DNA of 64,000 nucleotides from Gracilaria gracilis (taxonomy: Eukaryota; Rhodophyta; Florideophyceae; Gracilariales; Gracilariaceae). Shown piece after piece: positions 28,170 to 39,315 of this stretch. The stretch is taken from contig JARGSG010000231.1 of NCBI GenBank assembly GCA_030374805.1, forward strand, positions 186,001-250,000, read 5' to 3'. Position numbers and translations under genes: made by a program. A model generated the notes under the pieces. It did no database searches. It saw only the letters and a list, made by a program, of their open reading frames with translations, and was not told the DNA's origin. Within the stretch, counting starts at the first letter, position 1. Every line of letters starts with the position of its first letter.

Positions 28170-30761
28170 TCAATTATCTTCAGCCTCGCGGATCGCTTCA
28201 TAATCAAATGCAACAAACTTCAACCCGCTTCCGTGCAGGTTGTAGAACTTGTTTTGGAACTCCACCCAATGCAGACGCAAAGCATGCAGGAAAGCGCTGA
28301 GGGACTCCATGAACATAAGAACTCCGATTGTCAATCCAATCCACATGAAGAACCCAACAACCATCAAAATTGAGCTACCAGACTCGATAGACATGTACAA
28401 CAATTTCTCCAGGAACACATCAGACAGTTCTGCATGTGCAAGTGACAACGCCCACAAACGAAGGTAACTTGCCGTGTTACTGACAGCGCCAAGCACAAAC
28501 TCAATGGTATGAATCATTTGGTTCACAAAGAGATTGGCGAAGTCGAATTCTTCGTCTTCGTCATGGGCATCAGCCTCGACTTCTATCTCGCCCGACGTAT
28601 CCATACCGCCCGAGGTGGAAAGCAACAAATCACCACCTTCACCGTCATCAACAAGAGGTCTGTACTCATCCTTCTTCTTCGCATTGTGTCTAGCTAAGAG
28701 AATCAATGGCTTCGGGAGGAGCATCCACGGGACTGCAATGAGCGCAGCGACAAGAAGAACAACTTGGACTGTGTTCTGGAACGGGAAAAGTCTTCCAGTT
28801 TCTGGTAGATTGCCTGGAGACATGAACATACCGATAAGAACCGTCTTAAGATCAGGAGCAAGGCAGTTTGGATCAGCAATACAAGCTGGAGAATCCCAGT
28901 TAATCGCCCATTTCAAAATGATCAATATCACGAGGTATCCGAAAATGGCATTCATAAAGATCATCTGCGGGACGAACACATGCCAAACGTCAAGCGGATG
29001 TTTGAAGTGCTTGCCATTTAGGTACGACATGCAAATTCCTAAAACCATCTGACAAACACCCAAGACAATGGATAGCTTCATCTTGTAGGAATTGAAAAAC
29101 AGCAAGCCGTTTGCGCTCCCCTTCCATACAGGATCGAAACCCATAGGATAGGGAGCAATCGGGGCTCTCACATCGCCGGGAATGTCGCAATTGTCAATTC
29201 CACAAGCCATCGCAGAGGCCTCTGTGAATTTCCACCGCGAACCAAACAGGTTCAAAGGCACGGCGAAGAATTCGTTGTATATGAATCCCGTGAAGATAGA
29301 GAACGCTCCCATAAGCAAGAGCATGTACCTACCATCATAACAAGTCTGCATGAACTCACCTAGCTTCCTGCGCACCATACGTTTCTCATTCATAACAACG
29401 TAGGCTGCAAAGGCGAACATGAGGAAACCGTGACCAATATCGCCAAACATAACAGCAAACAAGAAGGGGAACGTGATGACTGCAAATGGCGCGGGGTTCA
29501 CCTCCTGATACTCGGCAACACCGTAGGATTCCACGATACTCTGGAAGACAGAAGTGAATCGATTGATTCGGAAGTATGTTGGTGGGATCTCTTTAGCACT
29601 GGGACGCTCTTCCAAAATGGACGGCACTTGCGCTTGAGACCTTTGACGGCCGGCATTCAAGGCAGTTCTGACGTTCTCTAGAGCGTACGTGGGAGACCAG
29701 ACTTCAGCATAGTACAAGGCATTGCTAGTGTCGAAGTTGAGCATGTTAAGAGTATGGAAGATGGCCTTTTCACGTCTCACCTTCTCATCCCAGAGCGGTA
29801 ATGCCTTCGTAATCTCAGAAAGAATAGTACGGCGTTGTTCGGTGGTGGTAGAAATGACGGTCTGCAGGTCCTGAAGTCTGTCCAGGCACTCCTGATAAGT
29901 CTTGGCCTGCTCGTCATACGCCTCGGGAAAGTTGTACAGGTTGGCCGAGAAAGCACTGCAGATCTTGGATACCTTTGCCTTTACTTCGGTACCAGAGAAG
30001 AAAATCATGAAAGCGCACTTGACGACATTCTCTCCGGTAGCCGGGTCAATGAGTGGCTCTGGAATCTCGGCGAATCGCACGAAGCAATTTCCGCGTGTAG
30101 CACGGAAGAGAACCAGTTCGAAGCTCGGAACCTTCGACTTCTCAATAACACCTGCATAGTATGACAAAAGAGAGCCAGTGCCCGCGGGCGCAAGCCCCGT
30201 GCGAGCGTTCGGAGTATCATCAAGAAGCGTAGGGGCTGCAATAGGAGAATACAAATCGTTTGCATCCATAGAGGGATGCAACAGACCTAGCGTTCCATAG
30301 CTTGCCTGCTGCACTCGCGGAGCAGACTGGAAAAAGTCAGCGCCCTTCTCAAGCACGTAACGAAGTTCAACAAGTTCGTTGCGCTGCACGTTGAGAGTAT
30401 CCCAATGCGCATTCATTTGGAGAAGGCTCGACTCGTGTGTGGAGAGCACATCATCCAACTTATCGAGACGGAGTCCAAAGGCACGACTCTCGTAGATGTC
30501 TTTCGGGATACGCATGTCCGGCACAGTTAGATTGGGGTCATGCTCGATCTGAGCAACAAGGAAACGGATTCGTCGTTGCATGTCATCGCAACGACGAACA
30601 TCGGCGGAGAAAGAACGCTGGAAGGCGGTCTGCTCTTCGTTAAGATCCTTGAATTGGACAATTCCGAGCTTGCCAAGCTCATCGACGGTGGCATGAGCGG
30701 CGCCACGCTCAAAGTAAAGGCGCAACAGCGTCATATCCTCGGAGCGGAAAAGAGCGCCCAT
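28170..30761 (-). CDS. VHA-a: V-type H+-ATPase subunit a (Vo sector)
   Basis: 863 residues, the usual length for Vph1/ATP6V0A. The N-terminus MGALFRSEDMTLLRLYFERG is diagnostic. The cytosolic half has coiled-coil stretches and RATRGNCFVRF. The membrane half has multiple spans beginning at FPFLFAVMFGDIGHG. The essential Arg of the proton path lies in NTASYLRLWALSLAHAELS (Arg735 in yeast Vph1). It forms the stator half-channel facing the c-ring in vacuolar, endosomal or Golgi membranes, and would drive the acidification needed by the TM9SF and COG pathways also encoded here. It is a single exon with ATG at 30761. Confidence 0.98.
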   Translation of the reverse strand: MGALFRSEDMTLLRLYFERGAAHATVDELGKLGIVQFKDLNEEQTAFQRSFSADVRRCDDMQRRIRFLVAQIEHDPNLTVPDMRIPKDIYESRAFGLRLDKLDDVLSTHESSLLQMNAHWDTLNVQRNELVELRYVLEKGADFFQSAPRVQQASYGTLGLLHPSMDANDLYSPIAAPTLLDDTPNARTGLAPAGTGSLLSYYAGVIEKSKVPSFELVLFRATRGNCFVRFAEIPEPLIDPATGENVVKCAFMIFFSGTEVKAKVSKICSAFSANLYNFPEAYDEQAKTYQECLDRLQDLQTVISTTTEQRRTILSEITKALPLWDEKVRREKAIFHTLNMLNFDTSNALYYAEVWSPTYALENVRTALNAGRQRSQAQVPSILEERPSAKEIPPTYFRINRFTSVFQSIVESYGVAEYQEVNPAPFAVITFPFLFAVMFGDIGHGFLMFAFAAYVVMNEKRMVRRKLGEFMQTCYDGRYMLLLMGAFSIFTGFIYNEFFAVPLNLFGSRWKFTEASAMACGIDNCDIPGDVRAPIAPYPMGFDPVWKGSANGLLFFNSYKMKLSIVLGVCQMVLGICMSYLNGKHFKHPLDVWHVFVPQMIFMNAIFGYLVILIILKWAINWDSPACIADPNCLAPDLKTVLIGMFMSPGNLPETGRLFPFQNTVQVVLLVAALIAVPWMLLPKPLILLARHNAKKKDEYRPLVDDGEGGDLLLSTSGGMDTSGEIEVEADAHDEDEEFDFANLFVNQMIHTIEFVLGAVSNTASYLRLWALSLAHAELSDVFLEKLLYMSIESGSSILMVVGFFMWIGLTIGVLMFMESLSAFLHALRLHWVEFQNKFYNLHGSGLKFVAFDYEAIREAEDN

Positions 30762-31153
30762 GATGGCGACAATTGGGATAAGGCGCTTAGTGGTACAAAG
30801 TTAGCAAATGGAACGTAGAACAAAATCGTCTCGCCAAGAGCGAGGCGATGACGAGAACGAAGGTCGAGAAGCAAGATTGGGGCGAGAAAAGGGATGACTG
30901 AGGTCGCTGCGGGATCGGTTACGAGAGGGCGAGCGAAACGGACCGAGCCAGGCTCGAGTGCGGCATAGGTCGACGGGACAAAGGCGAGCGAGTGTGATGC
31001 ACGAGACGCCCTGCGCGCTGACGTTGGACACCTCAAGCGAAAGCGGGCGCATCAGCAAACGTGACCAGCGCGTAGCGCAGCGAGTTATGGAACGCATCCG
31101 TTCACGAGCGGTACAGCGCGACAAAAAGCCGTACGTGCCACGTGTCCACGTTG
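30762..31153. promoter_or_regulatory. Upstream region of V-ATPase a / 3' flank of TAF5
   Basis: About 390 bases, GC-rich and Arg-codon-like in all frames. No gene or clear core promoter element was seen. Confidence 0.4.
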
Positions 31154-33502
31154 CTACCCACGAAAACTGCCGATCGCAACCAACACGTTCTTGCGCGTGA
31201 ACTTGACCGAGTGCACCGGTGTATCTTTCGTTTCGAACGCCTCGATTAGGGGCGACCCGTGTGCTCGCTGCAGTTCGGAGCGCTTCTTCGCCGCTTCCTT
31301 GCGTTCTTCTTCCGCCTCGTCGGTCTCCTTGTCCTTACTTTCATCGTCGTCTGCCTTGCCGTTTCCGTCCCCACCCATTCGCACGTCGCCATCCGCGTCC
31401 ACGCCGTCGCCATTTTTCTTCCCATTGACATTCTCCCCATTCTGCGCGTTTCCGTTCTGCGCATTGCCGTTTTGCCCATTTCCGTTCTGCCCTGTGTCGT
31501 CCTCGCTCGGCTGGATCACGCTTGACCAATCTGTTGCTCGCCACACGCATACCTTGCAATCGGCTCCCCCTGATGCCAGAATCGCCCCTTGACGCGAGTA
31601 ATCAAGAGACCACACTGTAGACGAATGTCCGCTTAAGCGACGCATACGTTTCCCGCTGGCGATATCCCAGATGTCAATCGTATCAGCGTCTCCACCACAC
31701 GCCAAAGTACGCCCGTCAGGGGAGAACGCCAAAGTATGAACCGTACCGCGGTGCGTTCCGAAAACGCGAACACACTTGCCGTCCCGCACATCCCATAAGC
31801 GCGCCGTACGGTCGCTTGATCCGGTCGCCACATAGTTACAGTTAGGATGCCACCGCACGCAGTCCACATCTGCTAGATGTCCCGCGAAAATCCGCAGCGG
31901 AACCAGGCAATCTGTGCTCCATACGCGTGCTGTGCGATCGTGTCCACCACTGACAAAGTAGTGGTCAAGGGGAGAGAAAGCTGCACTCCATACAGGATAG
32001 TTATGACCCTTGTAGGAAAAAATGTCCGTTCGGTAATCCGCAGACCACAATCGTAGACTACCGTCTTCGGATCCACTCAGGACGAAACGTCCACATTTCG
32101 TCCAGTCTACCGTATACACAGGTCCAGAATGTCCAATAAGCCGATCCATTCCATGCCCGCCTCGGACACTTGCTGCATTCGAGCTCTTTGCATCCCATAT
32201 CCGCAAAGACGAGTCACCGAACCCAGCCACCACCAATGACCCATCTTCTGAGGAAGCCGAACAGTTAAGGCCGTCATCATGTGTGTTCGTAAATGTATAG
32301 CACAGAATCGCAAGTTCGTCACAGCTGCCTTGCGACGTCACGACGTCGTACAGCTTCGCACGGTTCTTTCGATCCAGTGACGTTTCAATACCTTTTGCCC
32401 CCAAGCGGTACTTCTTCAGCGGGACTCTTGATTTGGTGAGGGTTCCATCCTCACGAACCGCCGGTTCTTCCTCCTCCTCAGCGACATCTTTCTTGGGAGC
32501 ATCCACCTTTGCTTTCGCGTCGTTCGACTGCTTGGCTTTATCTCCAGTCGGTTTCTGTTTGTTTTTCTGGTTCTTCGTGGAAGTATCATCTTCATCTGGT
32601 ATTAAGAAGTGTCCGGGGCGCAGTCGACCCCATAGCACGTCGGTACGCAACAGCGCATTTCGATCTTTGGAAGGCACGAAGCCTGATTCAACAGCACGGT
32701 CTTCTTTTGCTTTAACAATGAGTCCGCCAGTGCGTGAAGCTTCAATTCCTTCGTCAATTCGTACAGCGAGATGCATATTAAGTATCCGTACCAAAACTAC
32801 TCGTCTTGGATCATCACTGAGAAACGCCATAAGAAGCTCGAAAGCATACTGGGAGAGATGTACTTCGTAACGGTTCTTTAGAAAGAGATTCGAGACTTCG
32901 TTTTCCTCCAGGTGTTGTGGTGTTGCAATCCCAGACAACGAGATAAGTTCCCTGCGCTGCGAAGCGGTGCCCTCACGAAACTCGGCCGAACAGCGCGACA
33001 GAAACGCCCTAGCTTCTGCAGTTGCTTTCAATTTAATCATCTGAAGAAAACAGTGCACAAGCAACGGGTAGAGCAATGCATGAAATTCGGCCTTGTAGAT
33101 GTCGAGGCTTCCGTCGACCCAGTCGCGGAGCTCACAGTAGCTGTCCTCAAAGCGCCTTGTATCTTGAGCAGCTATAAGCTCGGGGCGCTGAAGCATCATG
33201 AGCGTGTTGCGGTGTTCGTCATCAACCTCAGCATGGTCAATTGCGAGGTCGCGCTTTGGAGAAATCGTGCCCTCGGGCACTACGTAGCCATGTTTGCGTA
33301 AATAGTCCGAAGAAACTTTCTCAGCGGCATTGACGCGCACAGTGCCTTCCTCGTCATCGTCTATTGTGATCACAGAGGGAACAACGCGTGGGACCGTTTG
33401 TGCCGGGGAGCGTGCGACTTGAGGATTATGCTGGTCAACAGAAAGAACGACGGGGTTCGCTGCAACTTGTCTCCTGGGTTGGGAGTTCTGAGAAGGATTC
33501 AT
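31154..33502 (-). CDS. TAF5: TFIID subunit TAF5 (WD40)
   Basis: 782 residues from the ATG at 33502 (MNPSQNSQPRRQ). The frame runs 24 codons further upstream to a non-ATG codon. The NTD2 dimerisation domain is visible (SYCELRDWVDGSLDIYKAEFHALLYPLLVHCFLQM). After a Lys/Asp-rich linker come six to seven WD40 repeats (SGSEDGSLRLWSADY; SGGHDRTARVWSTD; TGSSDRTARLWDVRDGKCVR; CGGDADTIDIWDIASGKRMR; SGGADCKVCVWRA). It ends VHSVKFTRKN(V)LVAIGS, the typical TAF5 ending. A low-complexity insert of NGN/QNGNA repeats and acidic residues splits the last blade. It is a scaffold of TFIID in the nucleus. The usual LisH is weak or absent. Confidence 0.95.
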   Translation of the reverse strand: MNPSQNSQPRRQVAANPVVLSVDQHNPQVARSPAQTVPRVVPSVITIDDDEEGTVRVNAAEKVSSDYLRKHGYVVPEGTISPKRDLAIDHAEVDDEHRNTLMMLQRPELIAAQDTRRFEDSYCELRDWVDGSLDIYKAEFHALLYPLLVHCFLQMIKLKATAEARAFLSRCSAEFREGTASQRRELISLSGIATPQHLEENEVSNLFLKNRYEVHLSQYAFELLMAFLSDDPRRVVLVRILNMHLAVRIDEGIEASRTGGLIVKAKEDRAVESGFVPSKDRNALLRTDVLWGRLRPGHFLIPDEDDTSTKNQKNKQKPTGDKAKQSNDAKAKVDAPKKDVAEEEEEPAVREDGTLTKSRVPLKKYRLGAKGIETSLDRKNRAKLYDVVTSQGSCDELAILCYTFTNTHDDGLNCSASSEDGSLVVAGFGDSSLRIWDAKSSNAASVRGGHGMDRLIGHSGPVYTVDWTKCGRFVLSGSEDGSLRLWSADYRTDIFSYKGHNYPVWSAAFSPLDHYFVSGGHDRTARVWSTDCLVPLRIFAGHLADVDCVRWHPNCNYVATGSSDRTARLWDVRDGKCVRVFGTHRGTVHTLAFSPDGRTLACGGDADTIDIWDIASGKRMRRLSGHSSTVWSLDYSRQGAILASGGADCKVCVWRATDWSSVIQPSEDDTGQNGNGQNGNAQNGNAQNGENVNGKKNGDGVDADGDVRMGGDGNGKADDDESKDKETDEAEEERKEAAKKRSELQRAHGSPLIEAFETKDTPVHSVKFTRKNVLVAIGSFRG

Positions 33503-34097
33503 GGTAAGTGTTTCAAACTGTAGCTCGAGTGCGGGCGAAAGAGTGCTACAACGGGTAGCTTGTCGGAACGGCACCGTCCGCTCGGTAATACCGCAGGAAG
33601 CAGGCGAACAGGTTTCAACCTATCTTGGCGTCGTTCTGAGTTGCGAATTAGGTAACGCGGATTGCGGTTGAGGACGACTCTGCGCCCGGCACGCAGGCAT
33701 TTATAAGGTTGCGTAACCTCCTTGTTCTTGGGCTTGGCGGATGTAGTTTCGAAAACTGGCGCGTTTGATCCATCTTGACGTTGGTTAGACGAGTCGGCTG
33801 CGTTCCCCGCCTTTAAATTAAAAGGGATTCCAACTCTACCTTTCATACACGAACGCTTTCTTCATATGCTCTGGGAGCATCTTTGTATATCACTCACCTT
33901 CCTGTTTCTAGTTTGAGGACCAGCCTTACACCACGACTTCTTCCGAGGACGAAGAAGGCGACAGACTCGCAAGGGATCTCTGTTATCTGGCAGTTTAGCA
34001 AGAGTTGCTCCCCGTCTCAACTCGATGTCACAGTGACGATCTTCATCCCTTGGCAGCTCTTTCATGAACTGAAGAAGCCAAAGAGACTTTGTTCAGC
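33503..34097. promoter_or_regulatory. Divergent promoter region, TAF5 and COG6
   Basis: 595 bases between divergent ATGs. A 115-codon minus-strand frame (33499-33846) ends in ATGA overlapping the TAF5 start, but it has no family features. A minus-strand frame at 33862-34065 is basic, also without a match. Confidence 0.4.
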
Positions 34098-36101
34098 ATG
34101 ACCACTACTACTGATGGCTCCGAGCACCAACCCCCATCGTCATGGGCTGTTGTCAAGATGCGCTCCCTTCTTGAGGCTCCCATCCCAGCAGAATCACCTG
34201 CTCTACTGGCAGCAATCCGCGAAATTCAATCGTTCTACACCAGTAATTCGCCTGCAACCCGTCGCGATATTTCTCCTATGCTAGCGCGCCGTGCCGTTGA
34301 GAGCAGTAAGGCCGTTCTAGACGCATTTTCTGATGCGCACAAGCAGCTTCAAACTGTGCAGGGCCATATAACTGAAATGCAGAAGGATGTCGAGGCTCTT
34401 ACGAAGCGCTTGTCTGGAGCGCGCAGTGATGCGAGTACTGTCGTGTCGCAGACCTCACAGTTGCGTGCAAAACTCTCTGATGCTGAGTATCGTGCCGCTG
34501 TATCAACTTCGTTTCTTAACCGCTTTGTTTTGCAAGGTGAACATGCTACTGCTTTGCAGTCTGAGGAAGTAGATGCCACGTTTCTTGAAACCCTGCACAA
34601 GCTTGAGCGGATCGATCATGACTCCAGATTTTTGCTTCGAACTCGTAATCAAAGGGCTGGTTTGGAAGCCTTAGAGTTTGCTGCCACAAAGAAAGAAGAA
34701 GCGTACGAAAAGGTATTTCGCTTTGTACAAGCGCAATGTGGTACTTTAGACGTGGATGCGGAGGAGAATGAACACGAAGCTGCGCTTTTACGAGAAGCGA
34801 TTCGAGCCCTTCGCGCCCGCCCAATGTTGCTTCGATACTGTGCAGAGGAGGTTGGTTCCGCCCGTCGTGCGTCTTTAGTTACTCGCTTCGTTAACGCCCT
34901 TACAAAGGGTGGACCCGGTGGTATGCCCAGACCCATCGAAATGCACGCGCACGACGCTATGAGATACACAAATGATATGCTCGCATGGATGCACCAAGCT
35001 CTTGCTTCTGAAAAAGAACTAACGAACCGGTTATTCACTCTAGAGGCCAACGCTGGAGACGATACCACCAGAGCTCATAACGAAGAACTGGCTCTCAAGG
35101 TACTCAACACTGTATTTGACGCCCTTTGCAGACCTTTCCGCATTCGTTTTGAGCAAGCGTTGGAGCAAACATTACCGGTTGTCGTTTTGTATCGACTTGC
35201 AAGCCTGCTGGAGTTCTACGCCACCACCATGTCGCATCTTCTAGGTAAGGACGCTGCTCTTCCAGAGATGCTGATGGAGTGTCATTCCATAGCCATGTAT
35301 GGATTCTTTTCGGCTTGGAAGTCTAAAATGGAATCGTTCAAACTTTCTGGAGTTGGGCCTTCAGAGGATCTCACGCCTCCAGCTGCAGTGAACCAGTCAA
35401 TGACGCGTCTAGACGAGATCATGGCTACTTTGGATGCCAGTCTGGTACCTGAAACTGCTCGGCAAGGTCAGATTGCTGCTGTTCTTGAGGTCATTCTAAA
35501 CCCACTACAATCTTTGTGCGATAGCATGGCTTCACGAAAGCTGTCAGCCGTGGAACGTCAGGTGTTCTTGGCCAATTGTATCGATTCTATGCGAATGCCT
35601 CTTATGTCATACTCATTTGCCTCGAATAGAGTTGAGCAGCTCACTTCGCTCGCTGACCACCACATTGATAATTACATTCAGCTGAGTACTGTTATTGTAT
35701 TAAGACGATGTGGGCTTGCTGAGAGAGCCAGACTCTTGGCTGAAGCGAAAGGAGCCTCGCCGACGTCAAATCGGAAGCCTCTTTCAAGAGTGCCAGGTAT
35801 GGATGTGGAGGCGCTCTCAATATCCGTGAAGAACTTCTATGCCCTTTTGTTCGGTGGCAGCACTATTGGGTCATCGGAAGTTCTTCAGCCACCGCACGTT
35901 GCAAAAATTACAAACGTTCGATGGAGGAACAGAGCTCGTGCGGCTGTCGCAGTGAGCCTGGCTACGACACACTTCGAAATTTACAAAGCGCTTCAGGATC
36001 CTGTCAATGAATACGGGAGCGATGCCATTGCTGCCGTAGGACTGCGTGACCCTGAGAAGGTCAAGCTAATACTAACAAACGGTGCTGTAGATTCGAAATA
36101 A
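34098..36101 (+). CDS. COG6: Conserved oligomeric Golgi complex subunit 6
   Basis: 667 residues from the ATG at 34098, preceded in frame by a TTG. Matches to COG6 include an N-terminal coiled-coil (ITEMQKDVEALTKRLSGARS), FLNRFVLQ, then the signature LLRTRNQRAGLEALEFAATKKEEAYEKVFRFVQAQC. Later helical-bundle segments such as ALRARPMLLRYCAEEVGSAR and PRPIEMHAHDAMRYTNDMLAWMHQA are typical of CATCHR tethers. COG6 is part of lobe B of the COG tether for retrograde intra-Golgi vesicles. Single exon. Confidence 0.95.
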   Translation: MTTTTDGSEHQPPSSWAVVKMRSLLEAPIPAESPALLAAIREIQSFYTSNSPATRRDISPMLARRAVESSKAVLDAFSDAHKQLQTVQGHITEMQKDVEALTKRLSGARSDASTVVSQTSQLRAKLSDAEYRAAVSTSFLNRFVLQGEHATALQSEEVDATFLETLHKLERIDHDSRFLLRTRNQRAGLEALEFAATKKEEAYEKVFRFVQAQCGTLDVDAEENEHEAALLREAIRALRARPMLLRYCAEEVGSARRASLVTRFVNALTKGGPGGMPRPIEMHAHDAMRYTNDMLAWMHQALASEKELTNRLFTLEANAGDDTTRAHNEELALKVLNTVFDALCRPFRIRFEQALEQTLPVVVLYRLASLLEFYATTMSHLLGKDAALPEMLMECHSIAMYGFFSAWKSKMESFKLSGVGPSEDLTPPAAVNQSMTRLDEIMATLDASLVPETARQGQIAAVLEVILNPLQSLCDSMASRKLSAVERQVFLANCIDSMRMPLMSYSFASNRVEQLTSLADHHIDNYIQLSTVIVLRRCGLAERARLLAEAKGASPTSNRKPLSRVPGMDVEALSISVKNFYALLFGGSTIGSSEVLQPPHVAKITNVRWRNRARAAVAVSLATTHFEIYKALQDPVNEYGSDAIAAVGLRDPEKVKLILTNGAVDSK

Positions 36102-36406
36102 TCCCCCCAGGTTGATCACCGAGTTCAGGTGCGGCTTCATTGCGATCTGGTACGGAAGATTGTTAATTCTCCCTCTTTGACAATCGCGGCAGTAGCTCGG
36201 TTGCATCCGAGTGTCCAGCAGATACAAATGAGCTGTGAGAGTTTTGGCAACCATGTACCCTCGTAGCATCAACACCAAAAGGCACTGTCGTTCACACATA
36301 TTGTAGTCCTGTGGGCTTCGCGCAGTGGACTATAGCAATGGAATCGAAAGGCCAAAATGTCCTAAACGAGCTATAAATAGTACTTTTTCTAGAAGGCCAA
36401 GTTCAA

Positions 36407-36514
36407 CTGAATGAGTTCTCATTGTTCAGAAGTCTGAATGAGTTCTCATTGTTCAGAAGTCTGAATGAGTTCTCATTGTTCAGAAGAGTGAATGAGTTCT
36501 CATTGTCCAGAAGA
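36407..36514. repeat. Four tandem 27-bp hairpin-forming repeats
   Basis: Units start at 36407, 36434, 36461 and 36488. Each begins CTGAATGAGTTCTCATTG and ends TTCAGAAGT or a one- to two-base variant. Within a unit CTGAATGAG can pair with CTCATTGTTCAG around a small loop, so the array is a row of imperfect hairpins. Confidence 0.95.
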
Positions 36515-36552
36515 TGTCTGCCACGATTTGTTTTGTTTTGTGTGTCTTCAAA

Positions 36553-36572
36553 GAGAGAGAGAGAGAGAGAGA
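36553..36572 (+). repeat. (GA)10 microsatellite
   Basis: Clean GA dinucleotide run. No retroelement tail precedes it. Confidence 0.9.
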
Positions 36573-37703
36573 AAAAAGATTAACGGATTATATCTTAAAA
36601 GTTGTGACATGTAACTTTAACTCTTCGTAAGCACGTCTATGCTGGTGTGAAATCCTTCGATTTCGATTTGAATGTACATTGCAGCCACTCCTCTCTCTCT
36701 CTCTCTGGTTCAGATTTGTATGCATCGTTTACGATTAAGCAAGGCACCCGTGTTGACGTTGTGTCTCTCAAAATCATAGTTAACGCGTGACATGGCTTAC
36801 AAACGTCATTGGAACACAAATCAGTGTTGGCCCAAAAGCTGAGGCATTGAATATCCCTCCTCAAAAGGGACAACTCCAACAAAGAAATCGGTGCGGACCG
36901 TTTTGCTGGTCTTGCGCACTGCGGAAGTCAAACGGCAACTTATGCAGTGGATGCGTAGAACAGTCATACGGAAGCGAAGCGTGGCCGAATTAGATGTGTA
37001 CAACAGGTCCCGTCCACGTGAGAACAAATGATTTATCTCTATAAAGCTCAACTGAACCCATACATGCCCGCAGACTGAGACAAGGTGCCGTTGATGACGC
37101 ACCAGTGTTTATAAACTTATTCAAATGAGGCCCACCGCCGGAGGTCATTCAAGTACTGTCGCTCCTCGCGGAGTCAAAGACGAGCAACTTTGGTTGGCCT
37201 TTTCTGGGTCTTACACGTTCCGTGCTTGAGCTTCCTCCGTTTCAGATACAAGAATGACTGCCCCCAGCATGTCCTTCCAAGGTTTTCTTCGTTACGCCAG
37301 GTGACAAATGGAACGGCTTGCGGTGAAGGGATTTTTCTTCGTGACAAGTGTGACTATGAGAGCCTCCAGATGGATGCTCTTAGCTCTAAATCGCCCGCCT
37401 TCTTCAAAACGAAGAATGGCAAAATGCTTCTGAACAGGTCTGCAATACATATGTCGCGGGCCTTGTCATCGTTCCCTTTAAAACATATCAGAGTTATGTG
37501 CCTCCGATGCCCCGAGCTTCGTGGTTTATCCCAGAATTAGACTGAACGAACTGTGTTCTCCTTTCATCCTACTGTACTATACCAACCTCGTTTTGACGGA
37601 TTGGCTGTGGAGGACTGCTACGCTCCACGAAGTGCTTCAAGGAGTATTGCTCTATCGGAGGTACGTGTTAGGAACGGTAGGAGATTCCGTGAGACAATCA
37701 GGG

Positions 37704-39251
37704 ATGGCCCCATTTCGTTTTAGGAGACGAAACAAGTCCAGCGTATCAGGAGATTCCTCTGCTCCTCCTTCCCTATCTAACGCGTCAACACAGTCGGCAG
37801 CATATGAGCCTTACTTCGGCGAGCAGCAGAAATCTTCGAGAAGAGGTAAGAGATCGGCTAAAACAAGAGAAGCTCAGTCTTTGCGTGAAAACGGGGAACA
37901 ACTGCTTATGTCTTTCATTAGAAACCGGCTTGGGCACCAGGCAGAAAGTCTGGTAATTCGACTAATGAACAAAAATCCAATCAAGGACGGGTCAGTATTC
38001 TCATATGTAGTCAATCAGTCAACAGAAGGTAAGGCAGTAGTTTCTTCAAGGAACACACAAGAGAACGTTCACTTCAAGAGTTGCTTTTTCGTCAACGCTG
38101 CATATGCTAACTCTATCCAACGATGGTTATGGAATTACCCACAGAATCCGACCTCCAAATCATTTGTCGTGATCTTCTCAGCGGGAGGCTGTATCGGTCG
38201 GGGGCCAAATATGTCGCACCGTTGTGGGCAAATCTGCTCCTTGGAGACAAGTTTTCACTTTCGTCGAATCACAAGCAGGTACATGAGCTGACATATGTGA
38301 GAACATCCTGCACTTGCCTGGCGTGTTTGGTAAATGTTGAAACAATCGAAGCGAATAAGAATGATCCGTCTGAGGACGATACTAAATCGTTCTCTTCCAC
38401 GGCCAGTTCTTACGTACCTGAAAACTCGGCCATGGCTAATTTTGTACGTCCGTATCCAGTGCCGTCTGTGAAAGAATTGAAGAGGATTGGAGGGTTGACC
38501 TCTTGGAGGGAGTTGGAGATCGGAACTATTATACGTCTTAACTCAAGGTCTGCCGCGAAGTTGAAGTTCACAGAGGATATGAGACAGCTCTTTTCTCACC
38601 TCAGTTATTCTGGTCCGATATCACATGAAGCGGTGTATCGAAAGGTGACGACGATCGGCGTTAATTACTACCTTTATAACAAGGGGAAGAAAGAGCGCAA
38701 GGTATACCTTCAAGGTGATATGGTTCAGATTCCATTAGAAATGGGAATAGTGAAGTTGGGGACAAGTCCTCTATATCTCGGGGAGGTCGGTGCATACTTC
38801 ATTCTCTACAAGAGACAGGTTATGAAAATTTATGTCGGCGAACTTGTTCTAGAGGGAAACTCATTTGGATCGTAAGTACCGTTGGGTTTTCTACCGAATC
38901 CGAACTGTTTTGGAAATATACTGACCTGATAGCTGACGAATTTTTCCATCGCACACAGATTCATTCCAACCGGAATCAAGTACTTTATTGGAATAGGCGA
39001 AGATGGTAAGTCGAACAGAGGAACACATCTTTGCTGCCAATGTTGAAGAAACGCCTCTTTCTAACCAGCACTTCCTTCCATGACGCAGGCGGTTGCTGCC
39101 CTATCTATGGCGATAAAACGCTGGGCAAAGCAAGGAGACTTGGTGTGAATGAGCTTTTACTGCACCATCATATGGTTGACGACTTGAAAATCCGTGTTAA
39201 GTAAGAAATTATTGGATCTTCTATGCTCATCTCTAACAAGCGCACCTGCTA

Positions 39252-39315
<64 letters not shown>

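Larger units (their letters stand above)
36102..37703. other. Repeat-bearing intergenic region
   Basis: 1.6 kb with a four-unit 27-bp tandem repeat (36407-36514), a (GA)10 run (36553-36572) and a short CT run near 36693. A + strand frame at 36787-36993 contains CGPFCWSCALRK..G.LCSGC, a zinc-ribbon-like Cys pattern, and may be a transposon relic. A frame at 37190-37540 has no recognisable features. The open frame leading into the next gene starts at a GTG at 37521. Confidence 0.5.

Noticed and set aside
33499..33846. 115-codon frame whose stop overlaps the TAF5 start (ATGA)
   Set aside because: Such overlap is a bacterial arrangement, the product has no recognisable motif, and the region is a divergent promoter.
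36553..36572. (GA)10 run as another retroelement tail
   Set aside because: The conserved CTCATAA and palindromic arm do not precede it.
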